A stretch of 64,000 nucleotides of DNA. It comes from SZUA-430 sp034440175. Its GTDB lineage: Bacteria > Pseudomonadota > Alphaproteobacteria > Micropepsales > Micropepsaceae. The position numbers were made by a program, and so were the translations under genes. Each line of letters opens with the position of its first letter. Position 1 is the stretch's first letter. The stretch lies in contig JAWXBO010000134.1 of assembly GCA_034440175.1 (NCBI GenBank), positions 1 through 64,000 on the forward strand, in the 5' to 3' direction. Under the pieces are notes generated by a model. That model did not search any database and was not told the origin of the DNA. It saw only the letters and a list, made by a program, of their open reading frames with translations. This document shows, piece by piece, positions 34,500 through 43,945 of this stretch.

Positions 34500-35136
34500 C
34501 CTTCACTACGCCTTCCAACAAAGGCACGAATTTTACGGGCAGCAGATCCGTGCTTTGAAAACCGTGTGCTGTCCGTTTTACCCGAACTAACACCTGCCCT
34601 TGGCCACCATGATCTATAGGAATAACCATGAGCCCCTTAAGATTGAGTTGATTTAATAACTCTTGCGGCGGTTTTTCTAGCGCTGCAGCCGTCACAATTA
34701 TGCGGTCAAAGGGTGCTTGCCCCGGCCAACCGCGCATGCCGTCGCTGACGCGGTAATCGACGTTAAAATGCATCAATCTTTTGAGCCGCTCTTGTGCACT
34801 TGCAGCGAGTCCGGCGTGACGCTCAATAGTGTAAATGCGCTTGGCGAGCTTTGCCAAGATAGCGGTTTGATATCCCGAGCCCGTACCGACCTCGAGTACG
34901 CGCAGGGCGGGCGACAGTTCAAGCGCCGACGTCATGTAGGCAACGACAAAAGGCTGACTGATTGTTTGCCCTGCATCAATGGGCAACGCCGTATTGTCGT
35001 AGGCACGCGAGCTAAAGACTTCGGGCACAAACAATTCACGCGGCGTCGTCTCTATTGCCGACAGCACATCGGTGTTGCCCACCCCATTACGTCGGAGTTC
35101 CATCAAAAGCTGGATCATTCGCACGTCAGCGATCAT
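34480..35136 (-). CDS. pcm: Protein-L-isoaspartate O-methyltransferase
   Basis: Repairs isoaspartyl residues in aged proteins with SAM. Rossmann methyltransferase motifs are clear: LRVLEVGTGSGYQTAILAKL (motif I) near residue 95 and FDRIIVTAAA (motif II) near 155. TISQPFVVAYMTSAL is the Pcm-specific substrate loop. I chose ATG 35136, which has a weak GGAC upstream and begins like most family members. An ATG at 35190 (236 residues) is also possible and would overlap surE by 26 bp. Confidence 0.9.
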   Translation of the reverse strand: MIADVRMIQLLMELRRNGVGNTDVLSAIETTPRELFVPEVFSSRAYDNTALPIDAGQTISQPFVVAYMTSALELSPALRVLEVGTGSGYQTAILAKLAKRIYTIERHAGLAASAQERLKRLMHFNVDYRVSDGMRGWPGQAPFDRIIVTAAALEKPPQELLNQLNLKGLMVIPIDHGGQGQVLVRVKRTAHGFQSTDLLPVKFVPLLEGVVKGDGAQG

Positions 35137-35164
35137 GGGTTGTCCGTAGTCTGAAAAGAACGCG

Positions 35165-35980
35165 TTAATCGAATTGCGGCGCCGGGCCATCCATGTGCTG
35201 TGCCAGCACTTTCCGCGCCCGCTCTTCTGTCAGATTTAAATGCAAAGGGGTTATGGAAATGCGACCGTCATAGATCGCGCGCAAATCCGTGCCCTCTGGC
35301 GGATTGCTCATCAGCCGGGAAAAACCAAGCCAAAAGTATGGATTGCCGCGAGCGTCAGTTCGTTCGATGATGTTCGAAAGGGACTGGTCGCGCTTGCCTT
35401 GCGCCGTCACTTCGACCCTCTCAACCTTGTCAGGCAGCCGATCAGGGAAATTGACATTGATTAGCACATCCTTGGGCCAACCCACGTTTAATAGCTGCCG
35501 GATAAGGGGCGGTCCAAAATACTCACAACACGACCAGCGCACATGCTTACCTTCTTCGAACCCGAATGCCTGGCTCAGCGCTATGGAGGGAATACCCAGA
35601 ACTGTCCCCTCCATGGCCGCCGCGATCGTCCCCGAATAAGTGACATCGTCGGCAATGTTGGAGCCCCGATTGACACCCGACAACACCAAATCCGGCGGCT
35701 GATCAATAAGTAAGTGCTTGACACCCATGAGAACGCAATCAGTTGGCGTGCCTTGTACGGCAAATTTTTGCTTGCTGACTTCGCGCAGTCGCAACGGCAA
35801 GTGCAGTGTCAGCTTGCGCGATGCGCCGCTTTCCTCGGTCTCCGGTGCCACGATCCAGACATCGTCCGACAATTCGTGCGCAATTTTTTCCAGTGACTTC
35901 AGGCCGGGCGCATTGATGCCGTCGTCGTTGGACAACAAGATACGCAAGGGCAATTTGCGGTCGTCTCGTTTACGAGCCAT
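35165..35980 (-). CDS. surE: 5'/3'-nucleotidase SurE
   Basis: Metal-dependent nucleoside monophosphate phosphatase of survival and nucleotide scavenging. Of 271 residues, ILLSNDDGINAPGLKSL holds the metal-binding Asp pair, APETEESGASRKLTLH the Ser/Asn ligand region, and VLSGVNRGSNIADDVTYSGTIAAAMEG the Asn ligand with the SGT loop. ATG 35980 overlaps the end of serS by 11 bp, so it is coupled to serS. pcm follows. Confidence 0.95.
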   Translation of the reverse strand: MARKRDDRKLPLRILLSNDDGINAPGLKSLEKIAHELSDDVWIVAPETEESGASRKLTLHLPLRLREVSKQKFAVQGTPTDCVLMGVKHLLIDQPPDLVLSGVNRGSNIADDVTYSGTIAAAMEGTVLGIPSIALSQAFGFEEGKHVRWSCCEYFGPPLIRQLLNVGWPKDVLINVNFPDRLPDKVERVEVTAQGKRDQSLSNIIERTDARGNPYFWLGFSRLMSNPPEGTDLRAIYDGRISITPLHLNLTEERARKVLAQHMDGPAPQFD

Positions 35981-37256
35981 GAGCAACAATCACATCCTGG
36001 CCACCCATATAGGGTTTGAGTACATCGGGAATGGCGATAGTGCCATCCGCCTGCTGATAATTTTCAAGCACGGCAACCAATGTGCGCCCCACTGCCAATC
36101 CGGAACCATTGAGTGTATGAACAAACCGGTTGGCCTTGCCGTCCGCCGGTTTGTAGCGCGCATTCATCCGTCGTGCCTGGAAGTCACCGCAGTTCGAACA
36201 ACTGGAAATTTCGCGATAGGCGTTCTGTCCGGGCAACCAAACTTCAATGTCGTAGGTTCGACGTGCTGAAAAACCCATGTCCCCCGTCGACAACACCATT
36301 GTGCGATACGCGAGTCCCAATTGCTTTAAGACTTCTTCTGCGCACGACGTCATCCGCTCATGTTCGGAGTCGGATTGATCCGGCGTGGTAATTGACACCA
36401 ATTCTACTTTCGAGAATTGATGCAATCGGATCATACCGCGAGTGTCACGTCCGGCGGCACCGGCCTCGGAACGGAAACACGGAGTCCACGACGTAAAGCG
36501 CAGCGGCAGGGCGCTCTCATCCAAAGTCCGCTCGCGAATCTGGTTCGTCAAGGGAACTTCAGCTGTGGGTATAAGCCAATATCCATTGGTTGTACCGAAC
36601 TGCTCTTCGCGGAATTTTGGAAGTTGAGCGGTGCCGTACATTGCCTGATCGCGCACCAGATAAGGCGGCACAACTTCCTGATAACCGAATGTCTGCGTGT
36701 GCAAATCGAGCATGAAATTTGCCAGCGCGCGCTCGAGCCTTGCCAATTGGCCTCGCAGCACAACAAACCGCGCGCCGGACATTTTGGCTGCGGCTTCAAA
36801 GTCCATGAGCTTCAACGCTTCGCCAAGGTCGAAATGCTGCTTGGCAGGAAAATTGAATGAGCGCGGAGCCCCGGTCCGGCGGACTTCTTTGTTTGCCGTC
36901 TCATCTGCCCCTTGGGGTACGTCAGTTGCAGGCAGGTTTGGGATTGAGCTGAGCAGTTCGTTGAGCGCCTCTTCCGTTTCACGCACCCGGAGCTCTGTGG
37001 CGGGAATTTCCACTTTTAACCGCGCGACATCTGCCATGAGGCGCTGTGCTTCCGTCTCGTTTTTTTGAGCCTTTGCCTGGCCGATTTTCCTGGACGCCTC
37101 ATTTCGGGTTGATTGCATATCCTGCAGCTGGGAAGTCGCAGTCCGCCAAATTTGATCGAGATCGAGTATGTCTTCCGACATTGCCTTCAATCCCCGGCGG
37201 GCGAGACCTTGATCAAATGTCTGCGGGCTTTCGCGAATGAATCTGATGTCGTGCAT
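35970..37256 (-). CDS. serS: Seryl-tRNA synthetase
   Basis: Charges tRNA-Ser. Its 428 residues contain an N-terminal coiled-coil arm (residues 30-105, rich in Glu, Ala and Gln) and a class II catalytic core. Motif 2 appears as FRSEAGAAGRDTRGMIRLHQFSKVE near residue 265, and motif 3 as NGSGLAVGRTLVAVLENYQ near 385. Length and both termini are normal. It probably starts the serS-surE-pcm-nlpD transcript. Confidence 0.97.
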   Translation of the reverse strand: MHDIRFIRESPQTFDQGLARRGLKAMSEDILDLDQIWRTATSQLQDMQSTRNEASRKIGQAKAQKNETEAQRLMADVARLKVEIPATELRVRETEEALNELLSSIPNLPATDVPQGADETANKEVRRTGAPRSFNFPAKQHFDLGEALKLMDFEAAAKMSGARFVVLRGQLARLERALANFMLDLHTQTFGYQEVVPPYLVRDQAMYGTAQLPKFREEQFGTTNGYWLIPTAEVPLTNQIRERTLDESALPLRFTSWTPCFRSEAGAAGRDTRGMIRLHQFSKVELVSITTPDQSDSEHERMTSCAEEVLKQLGLAYRTMVLSTGDMGFSARRTYDIEVWLPGQNAYREISSCSNCGDFQARRMNARYKPADGKANRFVHTLNGSGLAVGRTLVAVLENYQQADGTIAIPDVLKPYMGGQDVIVAHGS

Positions 37257-37317
37257 TGTCTGCCTGAATGAGTTGGAAGCCGGTTCTTATCCGCTAAGAG
37301 CCATGGTCACAACAGGA

Positions 37318-38130
37318 CTAAACGGCACTTTCTGCGTTTTTTGCGTCTGCATCGCGCCGCTTTTCGATTAGTCGCACGCTCCAGATGGATGCTTCGTAGA
37401 GAATGATCAACGGCACGGCCAAAGCCACTTGACTTAAAACGTCGGGGGGCGTGAGGACTGCCGCCACGATAAATGCAAACACGACCGAATAACGCCGGTT
37501 CCGCCGTAAAAATTCCGATGAAACAAGTCCAACTTTTCCCATAAGTGTCAGCAGCACAGGCAATTGAAAGCTTATACCAAATGCAAATATCAGCGTCATG
37601 ATCAGGTCAAGATAGTCCGAGACTTTTGCTTCCAGCTGAATGGGGAGCGATCCCTCACCTCCGGGAGTTTCAAATCCCAGGAAAAACCTGATCGCCATCG
37701 GCATCAGGCCGAAATAGACCAATGCGGCTCCGGCAAAAAACAGAATGGGAGTCGCAAACAGAAAAGGAAGGAAGGCGCTGCGTTCGTTGCGATAGAGCCC
37801 GGGGGCGACAAACATCCAAAGCTGGCCTGCGATGATTGGAAATGAAACGCACAAAGCGCCAAAAGCCGCAACCTTGAGGTAGGTAAAAAAGGTCTCATAG
37901 AGAGCGGTGTAGATCATACGCCGCCCGGGCTGACCTTGAAGGGCGTCAGCAAGGGGATGCGTTAAGAAGGCGTATATGTCTTCGGCAATAAAATAACACA
38001 ACACAAACGCGGCGATGAAACTCAATACCGACCAAATCAGCCGCCGCCGCAACTCGATCAAATGATCGAGCAACGGTGCGCGCGAAGCCTCGATGTGGTC
38101 ATCGTCTTTGGTGGCCTGAGGTGCACTCAT
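37318..38130 (-). CDS. tatC: Sec-independent protein translocase TatC
   Basis: Inner-membrane receptor for twin-arginine signal peptides. The 270 residues include six transmembrane helices. LLDHLIELRRRLIWSVLSF is the N-terminal signal-peptide-binding motif, FLTHPLADAL follows, and ETFFTYLKVAAFGALCVSFPII contains the conserved F-T-x-K stretch. The start overlaps the tatB stop by 4 bp, so tatABC is one unit. Confidence 0.97.
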   Translation of the reverse strand: MSAPQATKDDDHIEASRAPLLDHLIELRRRLIWSVLSFIAAFVLCYFIAEDIYAFLTHPLADALQGQPGRRMIYTALYETFFTYLKVAAFGALCVSFPIIAGQLWMFVAPGLYRNERSAFLPFLFATPILFFAGAALVYFGLMPMAIRFFLGFETPGGEGSLPIQLEAKVSDYLDLIMTLIFAFGISFQLPVLLTLMGKVGLVSSEFLRRNRRYSVVFAFIVAAVLTPPDVLSQVALAVPLIILYEASIWSVRLIEKRRDADAKNAESAV

Positions 38131-38462
38131 GGGGCGGGCGGTATTGGCGGGACTGCTTCCGCGTCTGCCTTCGTCAACTTTTGAGCGGGAGTTGCGTCGC
38201 GCACATGGCCTGTCATCAATTCACTCTCGAGACCGTCCAGCTCCGGCGCGCGCGTCATATCAGTAAACTCGCGCTTGAGATCATCAACCTGCGACTCGCG
38301 CATCAGATCGTCAACGTGGGATTGAAACTCGCGTGCCATGGCGCGCGCCTTGGCCATCCACTGACCGGCTGTGCGAAAGGCGTGCGGCAAGTCCTTGGGC
38401 CCAATGACGACCAAAGCTACAATCGCAATAACGAGGAGCTCGCTCCATCCAATGTCGAACAT
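38127..38462 (-). CDS. tatB: Sec-independent protein translocase TatB
   Basis: 111 residues: one N-terminal span starting MFDIGWSELLVIAIVALVVIGPKDLP (the Glu of the TatB hairpin and the Gly-Pro hinge), an amphipathic helix (HAFRTAGQWMAKARAMAREFQSHVDDL) and a Pro-rich end. It partners TatC in the substrate receptor. It lies 12 bp after tatA and overlaps tatC. Confidence 0.95.
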   Translation of the reverse strand: MFDIGWSELLVIAIVALVVIGPKDLPHAFRTAGQWMAKARAMAREFQSHVDDLMRESQVDDLKREFTDMTRAPELDGLESELMTGHVRDATPAQKLTKADAEAVPPIPPAP

Positions 38463-38474
38463 AACGCCGCTGGC

Positions 38475-38666
38475 TTAGTTCTTTTTTTCGGGTTGGTCTT
38501 TGTTTACGGTTTCGACGTTCTTGTCTTCGTCCGCCAATCCTTTGCGGAAGCTCTTGATCCCCCTGGCGACATCGCCCATAAGTTCTGAAATCCGCCCGCG
38601 CCCGCCAAACATCAGCATCACAACCACGCCAACGATAAGCCAATGCCAAATCGAAAAACTGCCCAT
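38475..38666 (-). CDS. tatA: Sec-independent protein translocase TatA
   Basis: 63 residues from ATG 38666: MGSFSIWHWLIVGVVVMLMFGGRGRISELMGDVARGIKSF carries the TatA span, the Phe-Gly hinge and the amphipathic helix, followed by a charged tail. TatA oligomers form the transport path. The longer frame to 38765 adds unrelated sequence and was rejected. Confidence 0.95.
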   Translation of the reverse strand: MGSFSIWHWLIVGVVVMLMFGGRGRISELMGDVARGIKSFRKGLADEDKNVETVNKDQPEKKN

Positions 38667-38800
38667 TTCAAAATTCCCTCTTACGCCGGCAAACGCCACG
38701 CTCTTCTGCTGATTGTCCCAAATGACGCGCGCCGGTGCAATCAAACAGATTGTGTGCTGCAACATCGTGAAGAGGCCCGGGAAACAGCCCCTATTTCTGC

Positions 38801-39565
38801 CTAGGTGGCGTCCTTAAGGTCTGTGGCATCCGGCTCGAAGCTCTCACCTTCGTCCCCGTCTTCCAAGGGATCTTCGTCCATGGACAACGAGTCGGCCGGC
38901 GAGGGAACCATAAAGCTGGGCGGAATTTTGCCTTCCAGGAGGCCCGCGGCCCGCAATTCGTCAAGCCCTGGCAGGTCGGATACCTTGTCCAGTCCGAAAT
39001 GCATCAAGAACCCGTCTGTGGTGCCGTAAGTGACCGGGCGGCCAGGCGCGCGCCTGCGCCCACGCATTCTGATCCAGCCGATTTCAAGCAAAATATCGAG
39101 TGTGCCTTTGCTCAATGTGACCCCGCGAATGTCTTCGATTTCTGCGCGGGTCACAGGTTGGTGGTAGGCCACAATCGAAAGCGTTTCCATTGCCGCCCTT
39201 GAGAGCCGCTTTTGTTCTACAGCATTGCGCTTCAAGAGATGCGCCAGGTCAGGTGCCGTACGAAACACCCAGCATGAGGCAACTTTGACCAGATTAACTC
39301 CGCGCCTTGAATACACGTGCTCAAGTTCGGTCAGCAAAAGCGGAACGTCTGCGTCCGGCGGCATACGTTCGATGATTGAATTTTCATCGAGGGGCTCGGC
39401 CGCTGCAAACAACACCGCTTCCAGCATGCGCAAATGCGCCGCCGCCTGGGGGATGGCGTCACCGGAAAACAACCTCGTGATGTTGGCTTGCGACGGATCC
39501 AGCGGGACGTCTTCATCTTGCATGCTTTCTTCGTGTTTCATGGCACGAACCTGTCCTGGCGTCAT
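38801..39565 (-). CDS. scpB: Segregation and condensation protein ScpB
   Basis: A kleisin-associated winged-helix protein of the SMC-ScpAB complex for chromosome condensation. The 254 residues hold two winged-helix domains: HLRMLEAVLFAAAEPLDENSI near residue 45 and LSRAAMETLSIVAYHQPVTRAEIEDIRGV near 120, the family signature. A long acidic C-terminal tail follows. The start is set by an ATGA overlap with scpA. Confidence 0.95.
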   Translation of the reverse strand: MTPGQVRAMKHEESMQDEDVPLDPSQANITRLFSGDAIPQAAAHLRMLEAVLFAAAEPLDENSIIERMPPDADVPLLLTELEHVYSRRGVNLVKVASCWVFRTAPDLAHLLKRNAVEQKRLSRAAMETLSIVAYHQPVTRAEIEDIRGVTLSKGTLDILLEIGWIRMRGRRRAPGRPVTYGTTDGFLMHFGLDKVSDLPGLDELRAAGLLEGKIPPSFMVPSPADSLSMDEDPLEDGDEGESFEPDATDLKDAT

Positions 39566-40368
39566 GAGGCGGCCTCACTCTCTTGTTGGGGTGTAGGTTC
39601 ACGCCTGCGGACGTATACGGGTGCAAACGGAGCCATCTGTCGCAATTCAACCAGTCCGTCGCGCACCATCTCCAGGGTGGCGGACAAAGTGCTGGCAATA
39701 CCCGACCTTCGTGATCGTCCTTGCGTAAATTCTTCGGGCATCAAACTTTCGATGACCGACCAATCAACGAACACGCCCAGCATGCGCTCCAGCCGGTGGC
39801 GGGCGTCTTCAATCGCAAAGATCTGCAGCTTTTGGATTTCATAATTTGAGTGCACGATTTTTTTTGTACGCTGCACGGCATAGGCTTTAAGAAGATCCAG
39901 AAGTGTGTCGGCGTAGCGCGGTGTTTTGATGACGCGTACACCCTCCGGTGCGCCGCGCCAGAACACGTCGGTGCCAAGCTTGTCGCGTGCCATCAACCGG
40001 GTGGCCGCAATACGGATGGCCTCCAGACGCTGCAATTGAAGCGTTAGGCGCTCGGCGAGTTCTTCGGCCGACGGCTCTCCGTCTTTTTCCTGCTCCGGCA
40101 AGAGCAATTTCGACTTCAGATAGGCAAGCCACGACGCCATCACCAAATAGTCGGCTGCCAAATCGAGCTGCTTAATTCGTGCGGCAAGGATGAATTCAAG
40201 ATACTGCTCGGCCAGCGCCAAAATCGATATCTTGCGCAAATCCACTTTTTGAACGCGCGCCAATGCCAAAAGTACGTCGAGTGGCCCTTCGTAGCCATCG
40301 ACATCGACGATGAGCGTCTCACCGGATTCGGCAGCCAACTGAGCGGTCTCCTTGGGGTCAAATGACAT
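39562..40368 (-). CDS. scpA: Segregation and condensation protein ScpA
   Basis: The kleisin that bridges SMC heads. The 268 residues start with a short lead, then VDGYEGPLDVLLALARVQKVDLRKISILALAEQYLEFI, the ScpA N-terminal signature that binds the SMC neck. DYLVMASWLAYLKSKLLLP follows, and a winged-helix C-terminus is present. It lies 3 bp after nagZ and overlaps scpB. Confidence 0.95.
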   Translation of the reverse strand: MSFDPKETAQLAAESGETLIVDVDGYEGPLDVLLALARVQKVDLRKISILALAEQYLEFILAARIKQLDLAADYLVMASWLAYLKSKLLLPEQEKDGEPSAEELAERLTLQLQRLEAIRIAATRLMARDKLGTDVFWRGAPEGVRVIKTPRYADTLLDLLKAYAVQRTKKIVHSNYEIQKLQIFAIEDARHRLERMLGVFVDWSVIESLMPEEFTQGRSRRSGIASTLSATLEMVRDGLVELRQMAPFAPVYVRRREPTPQQESEAAS

Positions 40369-40371
40369 CGG

Positions 40372-41382
40372 TCATCCCGCCAATGCTGCGTCAACACGCG
40401 CCTGCGCCGAAGCCACGACAAAAGGCTTCGGCCGGACTAGCGCCGCCAAAGCGCGTTCTGCGCGGACTTGTGCCTTGCCGCTGAGCACAGGTGTTGCGGC
40501 CGCTATCTCACGCATTTCATCCATGTTTCGCGTGCAGTGCAAGATCATGTCACATCCTGCTGCGATGGAGGCCTTGACGCGATCAGCATAGGTGCCATTG
40601 AGCGCGCGCATTGTCAGGTCATCCGTCATCAGTAAACCATCAAAGCCAATATAGCCGCGCACAATCTCGTCAATAACCTTCTTGCTTGTTGTGGCTGGGG
40701 CACCAGGATCGATGTCGCTGTACACCACATGCGCCGTCATTCCCAGCGGCGCGCGCGCCAAGGCGCGGAATGGTGTAAAATCCGTGCGCTCAAGTTCATC
40801 GCGCGGCGTGTCGACGACAGGCAGTTCGAGATGACTGTCGGCTCGCGCCCGCCCGTGCCCAGGAAGGTGTTTGATCACAGGCAGAACACCTCCATCCAAC
40901 ATCCCGTCGATTACGCTTTGTCCCAATGACGCGACGACCCAAGGATCATTTCCGAAGGCGCGATCACCAATAATCCCGTGAGCGCCTTCGACCGGCACAT
41001 CTACGCAAGGAACACAGTCCACGTTGATACCCAGGTCAAAAAGTTCGGCAGCCATCACCCGCGCATTGTCATAGGCCAAGTCTCGGGCCGAGCGTGGATT
41101 TTGGCGGCTGATTGCACCGAACGAGGCTGCTGCCGGTCTGGACTTCCAATTTTGCCCCCGCAGGCGCTGCACACGCCCTCCTTCCTGGTCAACCAGGATT
41201 GGTGCATTTTCCCGGCCGGCACATTCTCTCATTGCTGAAGTTAGTTTGCGAACTTGATCAGGAGACCCGCAATTGCGTCCAAACAATATGAATCCCCACG
41301 GTCTGACCTCCCGGAAAAACGCCACCTCTTCCGTCGTCAGCTCGTGGCCATCGCAACCAAATATGACGGCTCGTACCGGCAT
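40372..41382 (-). CDS. nagZ: Beta-N-acetylhexosaminidase NagZ
   Basis: A GH3 enzyme that removes GlcNAc from anhydro-muropeptides in peptidoglycan recycling, in the cytoplasm. Of 336 residues, ILVDQEGGRVQRL is the substrate Asp region, VIKHLPGHGRARADSHLELP holds the catalytic His loop, and FDGLLMTDDLTMRAL carries the nucleophile Asp. ATG 41382 was taken because MPVRAVIFG begins the barrel; the frame extends seven residues upstream. It is upstream of scpA in the same run. Confidence 0.93.
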   Translation of the reverse strand: MPVRAVIFGCDGHELTTEEVAFFREVRPWGFILFGRNCGSPDQVRKLTSAMRECAGRENAPILVDQEGGRVQRLRGQNWKSRPAAASFGAISRQNPRSARDLAYDNARVMAAELFDLGINVDCVPCVDVPVEGAHGIIGDRAFGNDPWVVASLGQSVIDGMLDGGVLPVIKHLPGHGRARADSHLELPVVDTPRDELERTDFTPFRALARAPLGMTAHVVYSDIDPGAPATTSKKVIDEIVRGYIGFDGLLMTDDLTMRALNGTYADRVKASIAAGCDMILHCTRNMDEMREIAAATPVLSGKAQVRAERALAALVRPKPFVVASAQARVDAALAG

Positions 41383-41445
41383 CGGACGGGTTACTCCCCA
41401 CAAGACATGTAAACGGCGAGGAGCCGCTACGCCCCAGCGCTTAGA

Positions 41446-42528
41446 TCACTTACCTGCAATGATGCAAACATGACCACCAGCCTGCAACTGGTCGCAGACA
41501 TCTTTTGCAGCCGATTTCCCTGAGAATCCACCAACACGCAACCGGTACCAGGTCCCTTTCCCGTCAATCTTGGCAGACATAATTTGTGGCGAATATTCGC
41601 CCAGGATCTCTTGATTTGAGCTCTTGACCTTTGACCACGCGGCGGCCGCCAATTGGCTGGTTGGGAAAGACCCCAGTTGAATGGATACATTTCCACTGTT
41701 GGCCGCTGCGGGTGGAGCAAGGTCGGACGGTAGCCCGGAACTGGGTTGTTCTGTTTCGGCAGGTAAAGTCAGCGGCGCTTGTTCCGTAGGCGACGGCTGC
41801 GAAATGGTCGCGGGAGCGACGAGTTTTGCACCTGTCGATGGCGGTGTTTGCTTCACGGTCGGCTTTTGCTGTACCGGAGTGATCGGCCGGGGTGGTGTTA
41901 CTTCCGCCTCGGCAACATATGAATTCTCCGCGTTCGGCAGCGACGAGGTGATGTCCTCGCCATTGCGAGACGGCCGCGACAAGCTCGGTGCCGTCATGGT
42001 TGGTGCTTCGTTTGGAATTGGGCGTACAGTCGAAACAATTCCGCCTTCGGTGTCGATGGTCGCGTCCATTCGCGGATCGACGGGAGGCGGCTGATCGACT
42101 GGCCCGCCCTTGGCGCCCACAGAATCCGCAGTCCCGCTGATCACGTCTTGCGTGCTCGCTATGGATCTTGGCTGCTCAGCCGTGGGCAGAACATTTTCCT
42201 GGCCAGGCTGCTCATTGGTGCTGGCCCACAAACGTTCATAGCTTTTTTCGGGCGCCGGATTGGTAGACGGGACTGATGCAAGCTGATCAGGCTCGACGCG
42301 CGTGGGGCCGGGGTCGGCCGCCAGTACGGGTGGATTTACGCCACGCGCGCCCTGCTGGACGCCTTGATTGTAGGCAACCCAAACGACACCAGAGAACGCC
42401 GCCAAAACCACAAAACCCAACAGCACGACCAACGGACGGCTGCGCGGACGCTCCGGTTCGAGTTCGTTGTCGTATAATAACGCATCATCGTACGGCGGGT
42501 CGTACAAATTGCGATCAGGATTGACCAT
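41446..42528 (-). CDS. SPOR-domain membrane protein
   Basis: 360 residues: a cytoplasmic N-terminus (MVNPDRNLYDPPYDDALLYDNE), one span (LVVLLGFVVLAAFSGVVWVAY), a long Pro/Thr/Glu-rich periplasmic linker and a C-terminal SPOR domain (VSIQLGSFPTSQLAAAAWSKVKSS ... WYRLRVGGFSGKSAAKDVCDQLQAGGHVCII). SPOR domains bind denuded glycan at the septum, so a role in division is likely. ATG 42528 has AGGGGAA upstream; the TTG 18 bp further out was rejected. The neighbouring nagZ fits a cell-wall theme. Confidence 0.88.
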   Translation of the reverse strand: MVNPDRNLYDPPYDDALLYDNELEPERPRSRPLVVLLGFVVLAAFSGVVWVAYNQGVQQGARGVNPPVLAADPGPTRVEPDQLASVPSTNPAPEKSYERLWASTNEQPGQENVLPTAEQPRSIASTQDVISGTADSVGAKGGPVDQPPPVDPRMDATIDTEGGIVSTVRPIPNEAPTMTAPSLSRPSRNGEDITSSLPNAENSYVAEAEVTPPRPITPVQQKPTVKQTPPSTGAKLVAPATISQPSPTEQAPLTLPAETEQPSSGLPSDLAPPAAANSGNVSIQLGSFPTSQLAAAAWSKVKSSNQEILGEYSPQIMSAKIDGKGTWYRLRVGGFSGKSAAKDVCDQLQAGGHVCIIAGK

Positions 42529-42635
42529 GAGCTTTATTCCCCTCAAGCCGCGAATTCAGACAAACAACGCGAATCGTAGCGTGCCCTGTAAAGAGTACAC
42601 CGACTTATCAACAAACTCTGAACGCTTTTTACATT

Positions 42636-43826
42636 TCACTCATCCAGATCGATCGAAAATAAGCGCCGGTGCTCTTGTAGTGCAAAGCGATCTGTCATGC
42701 CCGCGATATAGTCGGATACGACACGTGCCGTGCGTATTGTCTTTTTATCATCGCAAAGTTGCGCCCACGGCGTTGGCAGCACCTCTGGTTCATTCAAAAA
42801 CAACGCGAAGAGATCGCTGATCACGCGCTTGGCTTTCGACATAACGCGGTTCACTTTAAAATGCCGGTACATGTATTTGAAAAGAAAGGATTTCAGCGCA
42901 CGATCATTGGCGCACATTTCATCCGAAAATCCGACCAGTGGCTGCCCGCAAAACCGAACATCGTCTGCCGACAGCAACTTCAGAAGATTTATGCGGCGCT
43001 GCGTCTCGTGAAGCGCATCATCGATCATTGCTGTGATCAATCGCCGCACACTTTCATGGATGAGCCGCGACCGTTCGAGCGATGGATACCGGTCCATCAT
43101 CTGACTGAACATCGGACCGACAAGGGGCAGCGCCAACAACTGTTCGACAGTGAATAGCCCTGCCCTCAACCCATCGTCTATATCGTGATTGTTGTAGGCG
43201 ATGTCGTCTGCAAGTGCCGCGACTTGTGCTTCGATGCTGGCGAAACTGTCCAGGCGCAAATCAACTTCGCGATTGAACTCAACTATCGCTTCGGCAAGCG
43301 GCTCCCCTTTCGATTGGGCGCCGGTCAACGGGCCGTTGTGCTTTACGATACCTTCCAGCGTTTCCCAGGACAGATTCAAGCCATCGAATTCCGCATAACG
43401 CGCCTCGAGTTTTGTCACCAGCCTCAAACAATGAGCGTTGTGATCAAACCCGCCGTAGGGCTGCATGCTTGCGGCCAGTGCATCTTCACCGGCATGCCCG
43501 AACGGTGCGTGACCGAGATCATGGGCCAGTGCCAACGCCTCAGCCAGATCCTCATCCAAACGCATCACGCGGCAGATAGAGCGTGCAATTTGGGCAACTT
43601 CAAGCGAGTGGGTTAAACGGGTCCGGTAGTAGTCGCCTTCGTGATACACAAAAACCTGAGTCTTGTGCTTCATTCGTCTGAAGGCGCCGGAGTGGATGAT
43701 GCGGTCGCGGTCACGCATGTAAGGCGAGCGCGTCGCGCTTTCAGGCTCGCTCCACTGCCGTCCCCGGCTGGTCTGTGCGCGCGAAGCATAAGGTGCCAGG
43801 TCTGAAAAAGCCTGAAATCCGCTCAA
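42636..43826 (-). CDS. dgt: Deoxyguanosinetriphosphate triphosphohydrolase-like protein
   Basis: An HD-domain dNTP triphosphohydrolase controlling nucleotide pools. The motifs are SPYMRDRDRIIHSGAFRRMKHKTQVF, RLTHSLEVAQIARSICR (His of the HD pair) and LALAHDLGHAPFGHAGEDAL (His-Asp). The real start is unclear: no ATG is present near the family N-terminus. TTG 43826, with GGAG 10 bp upstream, gives 396 residues starting at SGFQAFSDLAPYASR; GTG 43844 and TTG 43925 are alternatives. It is divergent from erpA. Confidence 0.88.
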   Translation of the reverse strand: MSGFQAFSDLAPYASRAQTSRGRQWSEPESATRSPYMRDRDRIIHSGAFRRMKHKTQVFVYHEGDYYRTRLTHSLEVAQIARSICRVMRLDEDLAEALALAHDLGHAPFGHAGEDALAASMQPYGGFDHNAHCLRLVTKLEARYAEFDGLNLSWETLEGIVKHNGPLTGAQSKGEPLAEAIVEFNREVDLRLDSFASIEAQVAALADDIAYNNHDIDDGLRAGLFTVEQLLALPLVGPMFSQMMDRYPSLERSRLIHESVRRLITAMIDDALHETQRRINLLKLLSADDVRFCGQPLVGFSDEMCANDRALKSFLFKYMYRHFKVNRVMSKAKRVISDLFALFLNEPEVLPTPWAQLCDDKKTIRTARVVSDYIAGMTDRFALQEHRRLFSIDLDE

Positions 43827-43945
43827 ATCGAAGCATCTCCATCCCACAAATTCAGCTATGGGGTTTAACAGGCGGTGCCGCGCACCTAGATAGAGTGCTA
43901 TACAAAAGTCTGTGTAGGCGTTCAAAGGTTAATCAAACGTTTCCG